From: Bacteroidales bacterium
GTDB lineage: Bacteria; Bacteroidota; Bacteroidia; Bacteroidales; F082
NCBI GenBank assembly: GCA_017537965.1
Contig: JAFYJV010000029.1
Coordinates: forward strand, 1 to 64,000
Length of the DNA: 64,000 nt
Direction: 5' to 3'
Shown one piece after another: positions 55,806 through 64,000 of this stretch; the stretch's first letter is position 1; each line of letters starts with the position of its first letter. Under the pieces are notes generated by a model. That model was not told the origin of the DNA. It saw only the letters and a list, made by a program, of their open reading frames with translations, and made no database searches. Position numbers and translations under genes: made by a program.

Positions 55806-58481
55806 ATGAAAACAAAACAAATCCTTAGATCTTTGGCTTTGCTGATCGTTTGTTGCGTGGTGTGCGCATGTGGAAAGGACGAAAAACCAGGTTCCATATA
55901 TGGTATGGTGACGGATTATTCCACAGGTGAACCTGTGAGTAGTGCCAATGTGCAACTGCGTCCTGGTGGGGAAACCACGTTGACAGGAGCCGATGGCATG
56001 TACGAGTTTTTGGATGTCGAGACTGGCAGTTATTCCATCACGGTGTCAAAAGCCGAATATACCGATCTTGTCGATGACTATGTCATTGACGTTAGGGAAG
56101 GGAAAAAAGTGAGAAGGGATGTGCAGATTCAGAAACGTCCCGCATTTTTCCATCTTTACGACAACGAAAACCATGAGATATCGGAGTTGGATTTTGGTGC
56201 TGATGGAGGCGTGACTAAAAAGACATTCAATATTTTCAATGGAGGAACCCAAAACATGGATTTTACCATCGAAAAGTCTGTCGATTGGATTTCCAACATC
56301 AGCCAGGCGTCGGGTACCATCATCGTAAACAAGACCATCCCTATTGTCATTACCATTGACCGTGGGCTGTTGTCGGCAGGTGACAATATCACGACTTTGC
56401 TGATCACCTCCTCCGTGGGCGGTGGCAGGGAACTGACCGTGAAGGCTAGAAAAAACGGCGAGACGCCAACTGTTACCATCTCCGAGGCCATTGCGATTGA
56501 AACTACGACCTATCGCATCAAATGCGATGTGGTGTCGAGCGGTGGACAAGAAGTGGTTGAACGCGGCATCTGCTGGAACACTTTTGGCGACCCTACCTTG
56601 GATGATGAGACGATACAATACTCCAGCGGTGGCTTGGGCCAATATACCATCCGTATGGAGAATCTTTCCGTGTCCAAAAGATACTATGTGCGTGCATACG
56701 CCAAGAACGCCATGGGCACTGGATTCAGTCGCGTAGTGGATTTCAAGCCGGGTGTCGTAGGCACGCTGCCTACGGTGTCAACGGAAGCACTGAATGGCAT
56801 CACGACCACGTCGGTCACCTGCATAGGCAAAGTGATTGATGACGGTGGTGTCGGTCTCGTTGATTGTGGTGTGTGCTGGGGCTTGAGCAACAATCCCGAT
56901 TTGAACGGCAGCCATCAGTCCGCTGACGAACCGGGTATGGGCCTGTTTAGCGTTTTTATTTCGGGTTTGACACCCAACACCACCTATCATGTGCGTTGCT
57001 ATGCTTCCAATACCCAAGGCGTCTCATACGGCGATGAACTCACTTTCGTCACCACCGAAGGCCTGCCTACGGTGACAACGGCGGGCGTCTCCAACATCAC
57101 TGCCACCAGTGCAATGGGAGGTGGCAACGTGGTTGATGAAGGTTCCAGTCATGTGACTGAACGCGGCATCTGTTGGGGAACAACACATAACCCGACCGTG
57201 AGCGGAAGTCATGTCGTCAACGGCTCGGGCACGGGTAGTTTTACAGTTAACATGACTGGATTGACGGCTGGAACGACCTATTATGTCAGAGCCTATGCGG
57301 TGAACGACAAAGGAACCAGTTATGGCTCGGAAGAGAGCTTTACCACGGCGGCACCGAGTCTGCCAACAGTGAGTACTGCGGCAGTGACAGGGATTGGAGA
57401 GACGTCTGCCACAGGTGGTGGTAACGTGACCGGAGATGGCGGCGTCGCTGTGACTGAACGCGGTATCTGCTGGAACACTAACCATAATCCAACCACGGCC
57501 AACGCCCATTCAAGCAACGGCACAGGCACAGGCAACTTCACGGTGACGATGAATGGTTTGTCGGCAGGTACGACCTACTACGTCCGGGCATACGCAGTGA
57601 ACAATGCTGGAACGGCATACGGTAACGAGGTGGTCTTCTCAACTCAACATGGCGATTGGCCTGATGGCACCTTGCCAGGCGGCTTCTCCATCAACGCCTT
57701 GCAGCAAGTCCACTTCTCGCAAGGTAATCTGCAATACCGTGCCTATACGAATACATGGAGGTTTGCCCAAAACCAATATGATTTTATTGGCAACAATAAC
57801 AGCAATATCTCTCAAACCTACAGCGGTTGGATCGATTTGTTCGGTTGGGCTACCAGTGGATGGAACAGCGGCTACTACTACAATTATCAGCCTTACTCGA
57901 GCTATTGTGATTATAATTACCATAGTTATGGACCAACGGCCAATTTGACGGGCTCTTTCGCCAATGCGGACTGGGGCGTCTATAACTCCATCAGCAATGG
58001 CGGTAATAGACCCAACATGTGGCGGACTTTGAATAAGGAGGAGATGGTGTATTTGTTTGAATTGAGGGAAACGCCTTCTGGAATCCGTTTCGCTTTGGCA
58101 AAGGTGAATAACGTCAAAGGATTGCTGTTGTTGCCGGATGACTGGGATGCGTCCATCTATCCATTGCAAAGTTGCAACCAAACGCAAGGCTTTACTATTA
58201 ATGAGATAAGCATTACGGATTGGATTGTCATGGAAAACAATGGAGCGGTGTTTTTCCCGGCCGCAGGAAAACGTGAGGGAACTTGGATGGAATACGTAGG
58301 TGAATCTGGCGGTTATTGGACAAGCACCTATATGCCCTATTCAGATAACTCGGTTAGTCCTTATGCATTTTGTTTAAACTTTTCTCATGAACAATGGAAT
58401 GGGTATCCTAGTATAGATTGGCAAGGCATTGACAATGGCAGTTTTGGAAGATCTGTACGATTGGTCCGTGTTGTTCAATGA
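55806..58481 (+). CDS. Multi-domain surface lipoprotein (CarboxypepD-reg, FnIII-like repeats, FISUMP)
   Basis: An 891-residue lipoprotein (lipobox VVCAC). Order: a carboxypeptidase-regulatory-like domain (GSIYGMVTDYSTGEPVSSAN, residues 28-110); a BACON-like domain (120-215); four tandem repeats of about 99 residues (220, 320, 419 and 518 onward), each with ERGICWN-type and TTYYVRAYAVN motifs; and a C-terminal Fibrobacter-paralogous-type domain (VHFSQGNLQYRAYTNTWRFA, GWIDLFGWATSG, GRSVRLVRV). Repeats 3 and 4 are the most alike, a sign of recent duplication. It probably works as a surface adhesin or binding protein. No enzymatic motif is seen. Confidence 0.82.
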   Translation: MKTKQILRSLALLIVCCVVCACGKDEKPGSIYGMVTDYSTGEPVSSANVQLRPGGETTLTGADGMYEFLDVETGSYSITVSKAEYTDLVDDYVIDVREGKKVRRDVQIQKRPAFFHLYDNENHEISELDFGADGGVTKKTFNIFNGGTQNMDFTIEKSVDWISNISQASGTIIVNKTIPIVITIDRGLLSAGDNITTLLITSSVGGGRELTVKARKNGETPTVTISEAIAIETTTYRIKCDVVSSGGQEVVERGICWNTFGDPTLDDETIQYSSGGLGQYTIRMENLSVSKRYYVRAYAKNAMGTGFSRVVDFKPGVVGTLPTVSTEALNGITTTSVTCIGKVIDDGGVGLVDCGVCWGLSNNPDLNGSHQSADEPGMGLFSVFISGLTPNTTYHVRCYASNTQGVSYGDELTFVTTEGLPTVTTAGVSNITATSAMGGGNVVDEGSSHVTERGICWGTTHNPTVSGSHVVNGSGTGSFTVNMTGLTAGTTYYVRAYAVNDKGTSYGSEESFTTAAPSLPTVSTAAVTGIGETSATGGGNVTGDGGVAVTERGICWNTNHNPTTANAHSSNGTGTGNFTVTMNGLSAGTTYYVRAYAVNNAGTAYGNEVVFSTQHGDWPDGTLPGGFSINALQQVHFSQGNLQYRAYTNTWRFAQNQYDFIGNNNSNISQTYSGWIDLFGWATSGWNSGYYYNYQPYSSYCDYNYHSYGPTANLTGSFANADWGVYNSISNGGNRPNMWRTLNKEEMVYLFELRETPSGIRFALAKVNNVKGLLLLPDDWDASIYPLQSCNQTQGFTINEISITDWIVMENNGAVFFPAAGKREGTWMEYVGESGGYWTSTYMPYSDNSVSPYAFCLNFSHEQWNGYPSIDWQGIDNGSFGRSVRLVRVVQ

Positions 58482-58491
58482 TGTGTTTGAG

Positions 58492-59604
58492 ATGAATTCT
58501 GTTATGTCTGATTTGGAAGAAAGATTTGAAGATTATAGATCGGAGTCAACTGTTTCATTTGATGGAAAGACCTGTCCCAACTGCGGGGCTACGGTGACTT
58601 TCGACCCTGGATTGGGTGAGATGCATTGCGAGTATTGTGGATACCACTGCAAGTTGCCTGATCCCGGGACTGAGAATGAGATCTGCGAGATGGATTTTGA
58701 GTCTGCCGCCAGCAAGGAGAGTTTCGAATGGGGTGCAGAGAAAAAGACCGTGGAGTGCAAGAGTTGTGGCGCTGTCACAATCTACGATGTTTTGGAGACT
58801 GCCGCGGTGTGTCCGTTCTGCGGTTCCACCAATGTGATGCCGTCCGCTACCGAGAACTCCATCGCTCCAGGTGCGGTGTGTCCGTTCTCTGTTACCAAGT
58901 CCAAGGCAGGAGAGTGTTTCACACGATGGCTCAAGAAGAAGTGGTTTGCGCCCACCAAGGCAAAGAAGAACGCCCAGCCGGATGCGTTCCAGGGAGTGTA
59001 TCTTCCTTATTGGACCTACGATGCGCAAACCACTTCATCGTTCACCGTCAGGGTGGGCTATGACCGTGTGGTGAAGAAAGGCGACAAGAAAGAAACGGTG
59101 ACCGACTGGAGAAGTGTGCAAGGAGTGTATCAGGAGTTTTTCGACGATGAGACGGTGGTCGCCTCCAAGCGTCACGAAAACTCTGGTGTGAAAGCCTGCG
59201 AGCCTTTTGATTTCACCAAGTTGGTGCCTTATTCGCCCCAGGTAGTGGCGGGTTTTGCGGCTGAACGCTATTCGATAGGCTTGAAAGAAGGCTGGGAGAA
59301 GGCCCAACAGTCGATCCAGTCGAAGTTGCGGAACGACATCAGCCAGTATGCCAAGAGCCATTGGAGGGCCGATCGTGTCTCTTCGTTGAAGTTCTCAACC
59401 CTATACAACAACATCACATACAAGTACTTGCTGGTTCCTGTCTGGATGTCGTCATTCAAGTTCAAGGAAAAAACTTACCAGTTTGTGGTCAATGGCCAGA
59501 CAGGCAAAGTGGGAGGCAAGGCCCCGACTTCCGTATGGAAGGTGCTGCTGGCCGTCTTGATTGGAGCCGGTATCATCGCTGGTTTGTACTTCCTGCTTCG
59601 ATAA
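58492..59604 (+). CDS. Zinc-ribbon protein with C-terminal membrane anchor
   Basis: A 370-residue protein with two zinc ribbons (CPNCGATVTFDPGLGEMHCEY and C-x2-C in ECKSCGAV with CPFCGST), a beta-rich middle (FQGVYLPYWTYDAQTTSSFT, TDWRSVQGVYQEFFDD) and a C-terminal membrane helix (VLLAVLIGAGIIAGLYFLL). It resembles the widespread TFIIB-type zinc-ribbon / YgiM-like membrane proteins of unknown role. ATG 58492 (11 bases after the previous stop) or 58504 could start it. The operon ends at the terminator 59601-59646. Confidence 0.75.
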   Translation: MNSVMSDLEERFEDYRSESTVSFDGKTCPNCGATVTFDPGLGEMHCEYCGYHCKLPDPGTENEICEMDFESAASKESFEWGAEKKTVECKSCGAVTIYDVLETAAVCPFCGSTNVMPSATENSIAPGAVCPFSVTKSKAGECFTRWLKKKWFAPTKAKKNAQPDAFQGVYLPYWTYDAQTTSSFTVRVGYDRVVKKGDKKETVTDWRSVQGVYQEFFDDETVVASKRHENSGVKACEPFDFTKLVPYSPQVVAGFAAERYSIGLKEGWEKAQQSIQSKLRNDISQYAKSHWRADRVSSLKFSTLYNNITYKYLLVPVWMSSFKFKEKTYQFVVNGQTGKVGGKAPTSVWKVLLAVLIGAGIIAGLYFLLR

Positions 59605-59646
59605 TCAAAAAAAAGAGGGCGCGCGCGCCCTCTTTTTTTTGATTAT
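59601..59646. terminator. Bidirectional terminator
   Basis: A perfect 46-bp palindrome with A-runs and T-runs on both sides of a GAGGGCGCGC/GCGCGCCCTC stem, placed exactly between two convergent genes, so it can serve both strands. Confidence 0.92.
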
Positions 59647-59655
59647 TCCTTCGGA

Positions 59656-62600
59656 TTATTTCGACTTGTCCGGGAATGCCGGGATGTCAGGGATCTCGGG
59701 ATAATCCTTCATCTGTTGCAGAATGACTTCAATGGCCTTGTTCAGCTGGTCGTCGATGCCCTCGAACTCATGGCCGGGATCGTTGTCGATGACGATGTCG
59801 GGATCGACGCCATAGCCCTCGATGACCCAGTTGCCGTTCTCGTCGAAAGGAGCGAACTCGGGACGGGTCAAGGTGCCGCCGTCGATGAAAGGCAGGCTAC
59901 CTCTGATGCCGACCACGCCACCCCATGAACGGGTGCCGATGGTGGTGCCGATCTTATGCTTCTTGAACTGGTAGGGGAACAGGTCTCCGTCGGAGGCGGA
60001 GTACTTGTTGAACAGCAACACTTTCGGTCCCAGCACCATCTTGGTGGGTTTGGTCTCCGGCTCGCAGTTGCGCATCATGTCATACATGGAGAGCTCGCGG
60101 CGCAGGCGTTCGATGATCATCGGGCTGACATTGCCGCCGCCGTTGCCACGGTCGTCGATGATGAGAGCCTTCTTGTCCAATTGTGAATAGAAGTATTTGG
60201 CGAACTCGTTCAAGCCGTCCACGCCCATGTCGGGGATGTGGATGTATCCGACTTTGCCGTCGGTGGCCTTGCTTACCTTCTCGATGTTGTCCTGCACCAT
60301 GTTGTAATAGTATAGGCCGTTTTCATCGGCGATGGGCTTCACCACCACGTCGCGGCTGCCGCCTTCAGAGGCTTTGCTGTTGACGGTAAGGAGCACGGGA
60401 GTGTTGGCTTTGCCGACCAGTGCCTTGTACATATCTTTCATGTCCTTTGTGCTCCGTCCGTCGATGGCGACGATGTAGTCACCTTCTTTCACGTCGATGC
60501 CGACCTCGGTAAGGGGAGAACGGGTCTTCTCGTTCCAGTTCTCGCCTTTCAGGATCTTGTCGATCTGGAAGTAGCCCGACTTGTCGCGGTGGATCTGGGC
60601 GCCGAGGAGTCCCATTTTGATGCGCTCTGGTTTGAGGCGGTCGCCTTCGCCGACGTAGGCATGGCCGATGTTGATCTCGCCAATCATCTCACCGATGAGA
60701 TAGGTTAGGTCGTAGCGGTCGGAGCAGAAGGGGACGAGCTTGCCGTATTTCACCTTCATGGCAGGCCAATCCACGCCATGCATATTGGGCGCATAGAAGA
60801 AGTCGCGTTCTTGGCGCCAGGCCTCGTTGAGGATCTGGGTCCATTCCTCCTTGAGATTGACCCATTTCTTCATCTGGCTGAGGTCGAGGCCGCCTTCGAT
60901 CTTGCCGCCACCACCCATGTCGAAAGGCATCCCGCCAGGACCACCGGGACCACCCATGGAAGGAGCTTCCTTGGAACCGCCTCCGCCAGGCATCGGGCCT
61001 TTGGGTGCGTTGATGATTTTATACCCCCCGCGTTCGCGCACAAGCATCTTGCTGCCGTCGGCAGAGAGTTCATAGCCGAAGCCGCCGATGCTGGTGCATT
61101 TCTTCGTCTTGGCATCGAAATAGCCCAAGCCGCCACCGTTGCGTCCGGCGGCCACATAGTAGAGGCCATCTTCGACACCGGTCAGGTTGAAGTAGTTGCC
61201 GGCACTGACGGGCAGTGCGATGACGCGGTGCATGATGCCGTCAAAGTCGATCTTCACTTCCTTGGCTTCCTTGCTTCCTGGTTTATCGGGACCGAATCCA
61301 GGCATGTCGGGACCGCCTTTCGGGGCTTTCACATCTTTTGGGCTGTCCTTCGGACCTTTGCCGTCTTTTTTGCCGTCTTTAGGGCCTTTCCCGTCCTTCG
61401 GGCCGTCTTTCTTGTCGCCGTCAAGCTTCACCTCGTCGTTTTCGGCGAGGAAAGGCGATGGGGTGTCTTTTTGCAAGGTGACCATGTAAATGCGGGTCAT
61501 GTCGGTATAGACGTGGTTCCACTCGGTCTGGCTGTAGGTGGGACGGAAGTCGCGCTGAGAGGTGAAGTACAGGTACTTGCCGCTCTTGTCGAATGCAGGG
61601 TAGCCGCTGTTGAACAGGGCTTCAGTGACCACCTCGTCCTTGCCTGAGGCCACGTTATAGACATGGATGCGGTTCACGCCGAAGGTGCTCGGCATGGTGT
61701 AGGCGATCCAGCGGCTGTCGGCCGACCAGCAGTACTCGTCCATCTCGCCAGTCTTGTTTTCGGCCACCACCGTCACCTTCATGTTTTTCACATCTACCAT
61801 GTTGAGGCGGTTCATCTTGTCGTACCAGCTGATGTATTTGCTGTCGGGCGACCATTTCGGATCCATCTTGTAGGTGTCGGAGTTCTTGGTGAGTTGGATG
61901 GCTTCTTCCTTGCCGTCCTGAGCTTGGATGTAGATCTCGTCCTCGCCGGTGCGGTCGCTGATATAGGCGATATACTTGCCGTCGGGCGACCAAGCCACGT
62001 CGCGGTCATGCACGCCATCGCTCTGGGTGAGGTTGCGGGTGATGCCCGATTTGGCAGGGACCGTCCACACGTCACCACGGGCGCCGAAAGCCACACGGTT
62101 GCCGTCGGGAGCGATGCTGCTGCTGTTGATGAACATGCTGCAATCCACGTACTTGTTGCGGGTGGAGTTGCCGTCATCGACGATCTTTACGGGGATGGGA
62201 TAGATCTTGCCGTCCTTCAGGTTGTAGCGGAACAGTTCGCCGCCGTTTTCGTAAACGATGTCGTTGTCGCCCAACGAAGGATATTTGATGTCGTAATAGG
62301 TGTAGTCGGTCACCTTGGTTGTCTGCTTGGTCTTGAGGTCATACACGAAGAGATTCATCGTGCGATCGCGATCGGAGCAGAAATAGACCTTGTCGCCGAC
62401 CCACATGGGGAAGATGTCTTGTGCGTCGTTGTTGGTGATGTTCTCGATTTTCTTGGTCTTGAAGTCGTAGATCCACACGTCATCGGCCATGCCGCCCTTA
62501 TAATACTTCCATGTGCGGAACTCGCGCATGACGCGGTTGTATGCGATCTTTTTGCCGTCGGGCGAATAGGAGATCCAGCCACCTTCGGGCAAGGGGAGCT

Positions 62601-63081
62601 GCTCGGCGATGCCGCCTTCGATGTTGGCAAGGAAAAGCTGTCCGACGAAGTCGTCCCAGCTCTGTTTGCGTGAACGGAACACGATGTTCTCATTGTCGCG
62701 CCAAGCCATGACCATGTTGTTGGGACCCATGCGGTCGCTCACGTCATCGCGGCTCAGTGTGGCAGTGTAGGTGAGTCGGGTAGGAGTGCCGCATTCGGGA
62801 TAGGGCATCACATAGACTTCGGTGTTGCCGTCGTATTGACCGGTGAAAGCCAAGTGTTTCCCGTCAGGGGAGAAACGGGCGAACATCTCGTAGCCGTCCA
62901 TGTCGTTGGTGAGTTTGTGCGCAACACCGCCTTTGATGTCAACGCGGTAAAGGTCGCCACCATGGGTAAACACCACGTCGTTGCCGTGGATGGTGGGGAA
63001 ACGGAGCATTTTGGCTTCTTGCTGGGCACTGACAGTCAGCCCCATGAAGAGCAAGAGTGATAAAACGAGTAACTTTTTCAT
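59656..63081 (-). CDS. Tricorn protease homologue (S41)
   Basis: A 1141-residue exported peptidase; signal peptide MKKLLVLSLLLFMGLTVSAQ, so the mature enzyme is periplasmic. Residues about 25-550 form beta-propellers of WD40/PD40 type (FSPDGKHLAFTG, WSPDGKYIAYISDRTGEDEI). A low-complexity linker follows (550-605, rich in K, D, G, P). A PDZ domain lies near 850-930, and a C-terminal S41 domain carries IGHAYVGEGD (His), DDRGNGGG, YSASDGD (catalytic Ser) and a C-terminal E/D-rich part (VIEGYGVDPDIVIDND). It probably finishes digestion of peptides produced by the T9SS proteases. Confidence 0.93.
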   Translation of the reverse strand: MKKLLVLSLLLFMGLTVSAQQEAKMLRFPTIHGNDVVFTHGGDLYRVDIKGGVAHKLTNDMDGYEMFARFSPDGKHLAFTGQYDGNTEVYVMPYPECGTPTRLTYTATLSRDDVSDRMGPNNMVMAWRDNENIVFRSRKQSWDDFVGQLFLANIEGGIAEQLPLPEGGWISYSPDGKKIAYNRVMREFRTWKYYKGGMADDVWIYDFKTKKIENITNNDAQDIFPMWVGDKVYFCSDRDRTMNLFVYDLKTKQTTKVTDYTYYDIKYPSLGDNDIVYENGGELFRYNLKDGKIYPIPVKIVDDGNSTRNKYVDCSMFINSSSIAPDGNRVAFGARGDVWTVPAKSGITRNLTQSDGVHDRDVAWSPDGKYIAYISDRTGEDEIYIQAQDGKEEAIQLTKNSDTYKMDPKWSPDSKYISWYDKMNRLNMVDVKNMKVTVVAENKTGEMDEYCWSADSRWIAYTMPSTFGVNRIHVYNVASGKDEVVTEALFNSGYPAFDKSGKYLYFTSQRDFRPTYSQTEWNHVYTDMTRIYMVTLQKDTPSPFLAENDEVKLDGDKKDGPKDGKGPKDGKKDGKGPKDSPKDVKAPKGGPDMPGFGPDKPGSKEAKEVKIDFDGIMHRVIALPVSAGNYFNLTGVEDGLYYVAAGRNGGGLGYFDAKTKKCTSIGGFGYELSADGSKMLVRERGGYKIINAPKGPMPGGGGSKEAPSMGGPGGPGGMPFDMGGGGKIEGGLDLSQMKKWVNLKEEWTQILNEAWRQERDFFYAPNMHGVDWPAMKVKYGKLVPFCSDRYDLTYLIGEMIGEINIGHAYVGEGDRLKPERIKMGLLGAQIHRDKSGYFQIDKILKGENWNEKTRSPLTEVGIDVKEGDYIVAIDGRSTKDMKDMYKALVGKANTPVLLTVNSKASEGGSRDVVVKPIADENGLYYYNMVQDNIEKVSKATDGKVGYIHIPDMGVDGLNEFAKYFYSQLDKKALIIDDRGNGGGNVSPMIIERLRRELSMYDMMRNCEPETKPTKMVLGPKVLLFNKYSASDGDLFPYQFKKHKIGTTIGTRSWGGVVGIRGSLPFIDGGTLTRPEFAPFDENGNWVIEGYGVDPDIVIDNDPGHEFEGIDDQLNKAIEVILQQMKDYPEIPDIPAFPDKSK

Positions 63082-64000
63082 GGCATATTGAAGTTAATTG
63101 ATAATTGTGGTTCGGTATTTATTTGAACTGGGACGACCTTCATCGAGTCTTCCAGATAAACGAGATAGGCTTCGATGGGTTTGTTGACCATGGTCTCCAG
63201 GATGTGTTTGTATCTCAGCAGCTGTTCTTTATGCTGTTTGGTGGGCTGGCCGGTTTTGTAATCCAGCAAGAAGATCTTGTCAGGGAGTTCGGCGTAACGG
63301 TCGGGACGCAGGATGCCGTAGTCTTGGGTGAGCAGCTCGCATTCGTTTTTCACCTTGGCTTGTGGGCTGAAGGCGTCACGAAGGGCGGGGTGCCGCATCA
63401 TCTTTTCGAACACCTCTGTTAGCATCGTCGCCGTGGGGGTGTCGATGAGTCCTTCGTCGAGATAAGGCTTCATTGCCTTTTCCACGTCGTCTTTAAAGGA
63501 CACCTCAGAGAGGATTTTGTGGACGAACTTGCCCCATTCAAGCGGCTCAAAGCGGGCGGTGGGATTCATCCAAAACATGCTCGGGTTGGGGTCGATGGAG
63601 ATCTTGTTGAGCCAGGTGCTGGAGGATGACTCGTTGAAGAAACTCTTGATGGGCGTTTCCTTCTTTTCCTCCACCTTGAACAAATCGGGGTCGCCAAACT
63701 GATAGACAATAGGCCATTCCTTTCCGTCTTGTCTTTCATGGATTTGGAATGTGAATGGGAGGTTGTCTTTCTGCAGGAAAGCGTTGATGGGACTCTTGAA
63801 GGGATCTTTTACTTGTTGGGTCAAGACATAGAGCCGTTGGATAGGCCGGGTGAATGCCACATAGGCAAGGTTCATGTTGTCGAGTCGGATGTTGTCGATC
63901 TCTTGTTGTCGGAGTAGGTTCACTTGAGGCGACCATGCGATGCGATCCTTGCTAAGGCTGAACTGAACCTTGTCAATGTTGGGAATGGGGTGGAACCCAA
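63078..64000 (-). CDS. UvrD/AddA-like helicase-nuclease, 5' end outside window
   Basis: The frame is open to the window edge, so only the C-terminal 307 residues are seen. LAYVAFTRPIQRLYVLTQ is helicase motif VI (usually YVA-TRA--RLY). The end of the protein is a PD-(D/E)xK nuclease (LLTQDYGILRPDRYAELPDK, IFLLDYKTGQPTKQHKEQL). This is the layout of AddA/RexA-type recombination enzymes, which process double-strand breaks. Its stop overlaps the tricorn start by four bases (ATGA). Confidence 0.85.
   Translation of the reverse strand, partial: GFHPIPNIDKVQFSLSKDRIAWSPQVNLLRQQEIDNIRLDNMNLAYVAFTRPIQRLYVLTQQVKDPFKSPINAFLQKDNLPFTFQIHERQDGKEWPIVYQFGDPDLFKVEEKKETPIKSFFNESSSSTWLNKISIDPNPSMFWMNPTARFEPLEWGKFVHKILSEVSFKDDVEKAMKPYLDEGLIDTPTATMLTEVFEKMMRHPALRDAFSPQAKVKNECELLTQDYGILRPDRYAELPDKIFLLDYKTGQPTKQHKEQLLRYKHILETMVNKPIEAYLVYLEDSMKVVPVQINTEPQLSINFNMP

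Noticed and set aside
60778..62673. Two long plus-strand open frames opposite the tricorn gene
   Set aside because: They mirror the strongly biased codons of the tricorn gene and show repetitive, non-protein-like composition.

Overview
The window comes from the chromosome of a Bacteroidota bacterium, most likely an uncultured, anaerobic, protein-degrading member of the Bacteroidales. The signs are promoters of the TAnnTTTG (-7) type throughout, few Shine-Dalgarno sites, lipoprotein signals, and at least seven secreted proteins ending in a type IX secretion (T9SS) sorting domain. There are also a gingipain-family protease, a GH97 glucosidase, GWxTD and DUF5074 proteins, and a periplasmic tricorn protease. 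I see no rRNA, no CRISPR array and no intact insertion sequence.

Layout. 1-3200: three tandem copies of an Abi_2 (AbiF-type HEPN) gene with a period of about 1262 bp. The two complete upstream regions each carry a strong promoter and a small hairpin RNA with a GAAA loop and T-run, resembling a toxin with an RNA partner. 3213-9736: an ORF6N protein, ogt, thioredoxin, DUF58, threonine aldolase, a hicAB toxin-antitoxin pair, a WYL-regulator remnant and a T9SS cargo protein. 9813-20711: housekeeping genes (AI-2E-type transporter, acyl-ACP thioesterase, HydE, a C25 protease, and an etfB-etfA-acyl-CoA dehydrogenase operon). 21000-32085: a defence island with a type I restriction-modification locus in the order hsdR, two uncharacterised genes (the first with a DUF488 domain), hsdS, prrC-like anticodon nuclease, hsdM, followed by a GIY-YIG protein and an AlbA-type ATP-binding protein with a frameshift.

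32189-43360: secreted degradative enzymes (two subtilases, a C10 protease, GH97), an SH3b protein, an MBL-fold lipoprotein and a radical SAM protein. 43434-43788: a large branched palindrome next to two tRNA-Ser genes. 43884-50598: a TPR membrane regulator, GWxTD protein, lipid A-type acyltransferase, glycosyltransferase, AroQ and a ferredoxin-like aldo/keto reductase. 50646-55718: a cobalamin riboswitch followed by five genes (two T9SS-exported surface proteins, a beta-propeller lipoprotein, a small CWC protein, a BtuF-like binding lipoprotein), best read as a corrinoid-capture operon with no TonB receptor or permease in it. 55806-64000: a repeat lipoprotein, a zinc-ribbon membrane protein, tricorn protease and the 3' part of an AddA/UvrD-like helicase-nuclease.

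The points most worth following up are the Abi plus hairpin-RNA array, the PrrC-guarded type I locus with its inserted two-gene module, the T9SS-linked cobalamin operon, and a family of short GAGTGAGGAGT-type repeats that flank one gene and lie in frame inside others.
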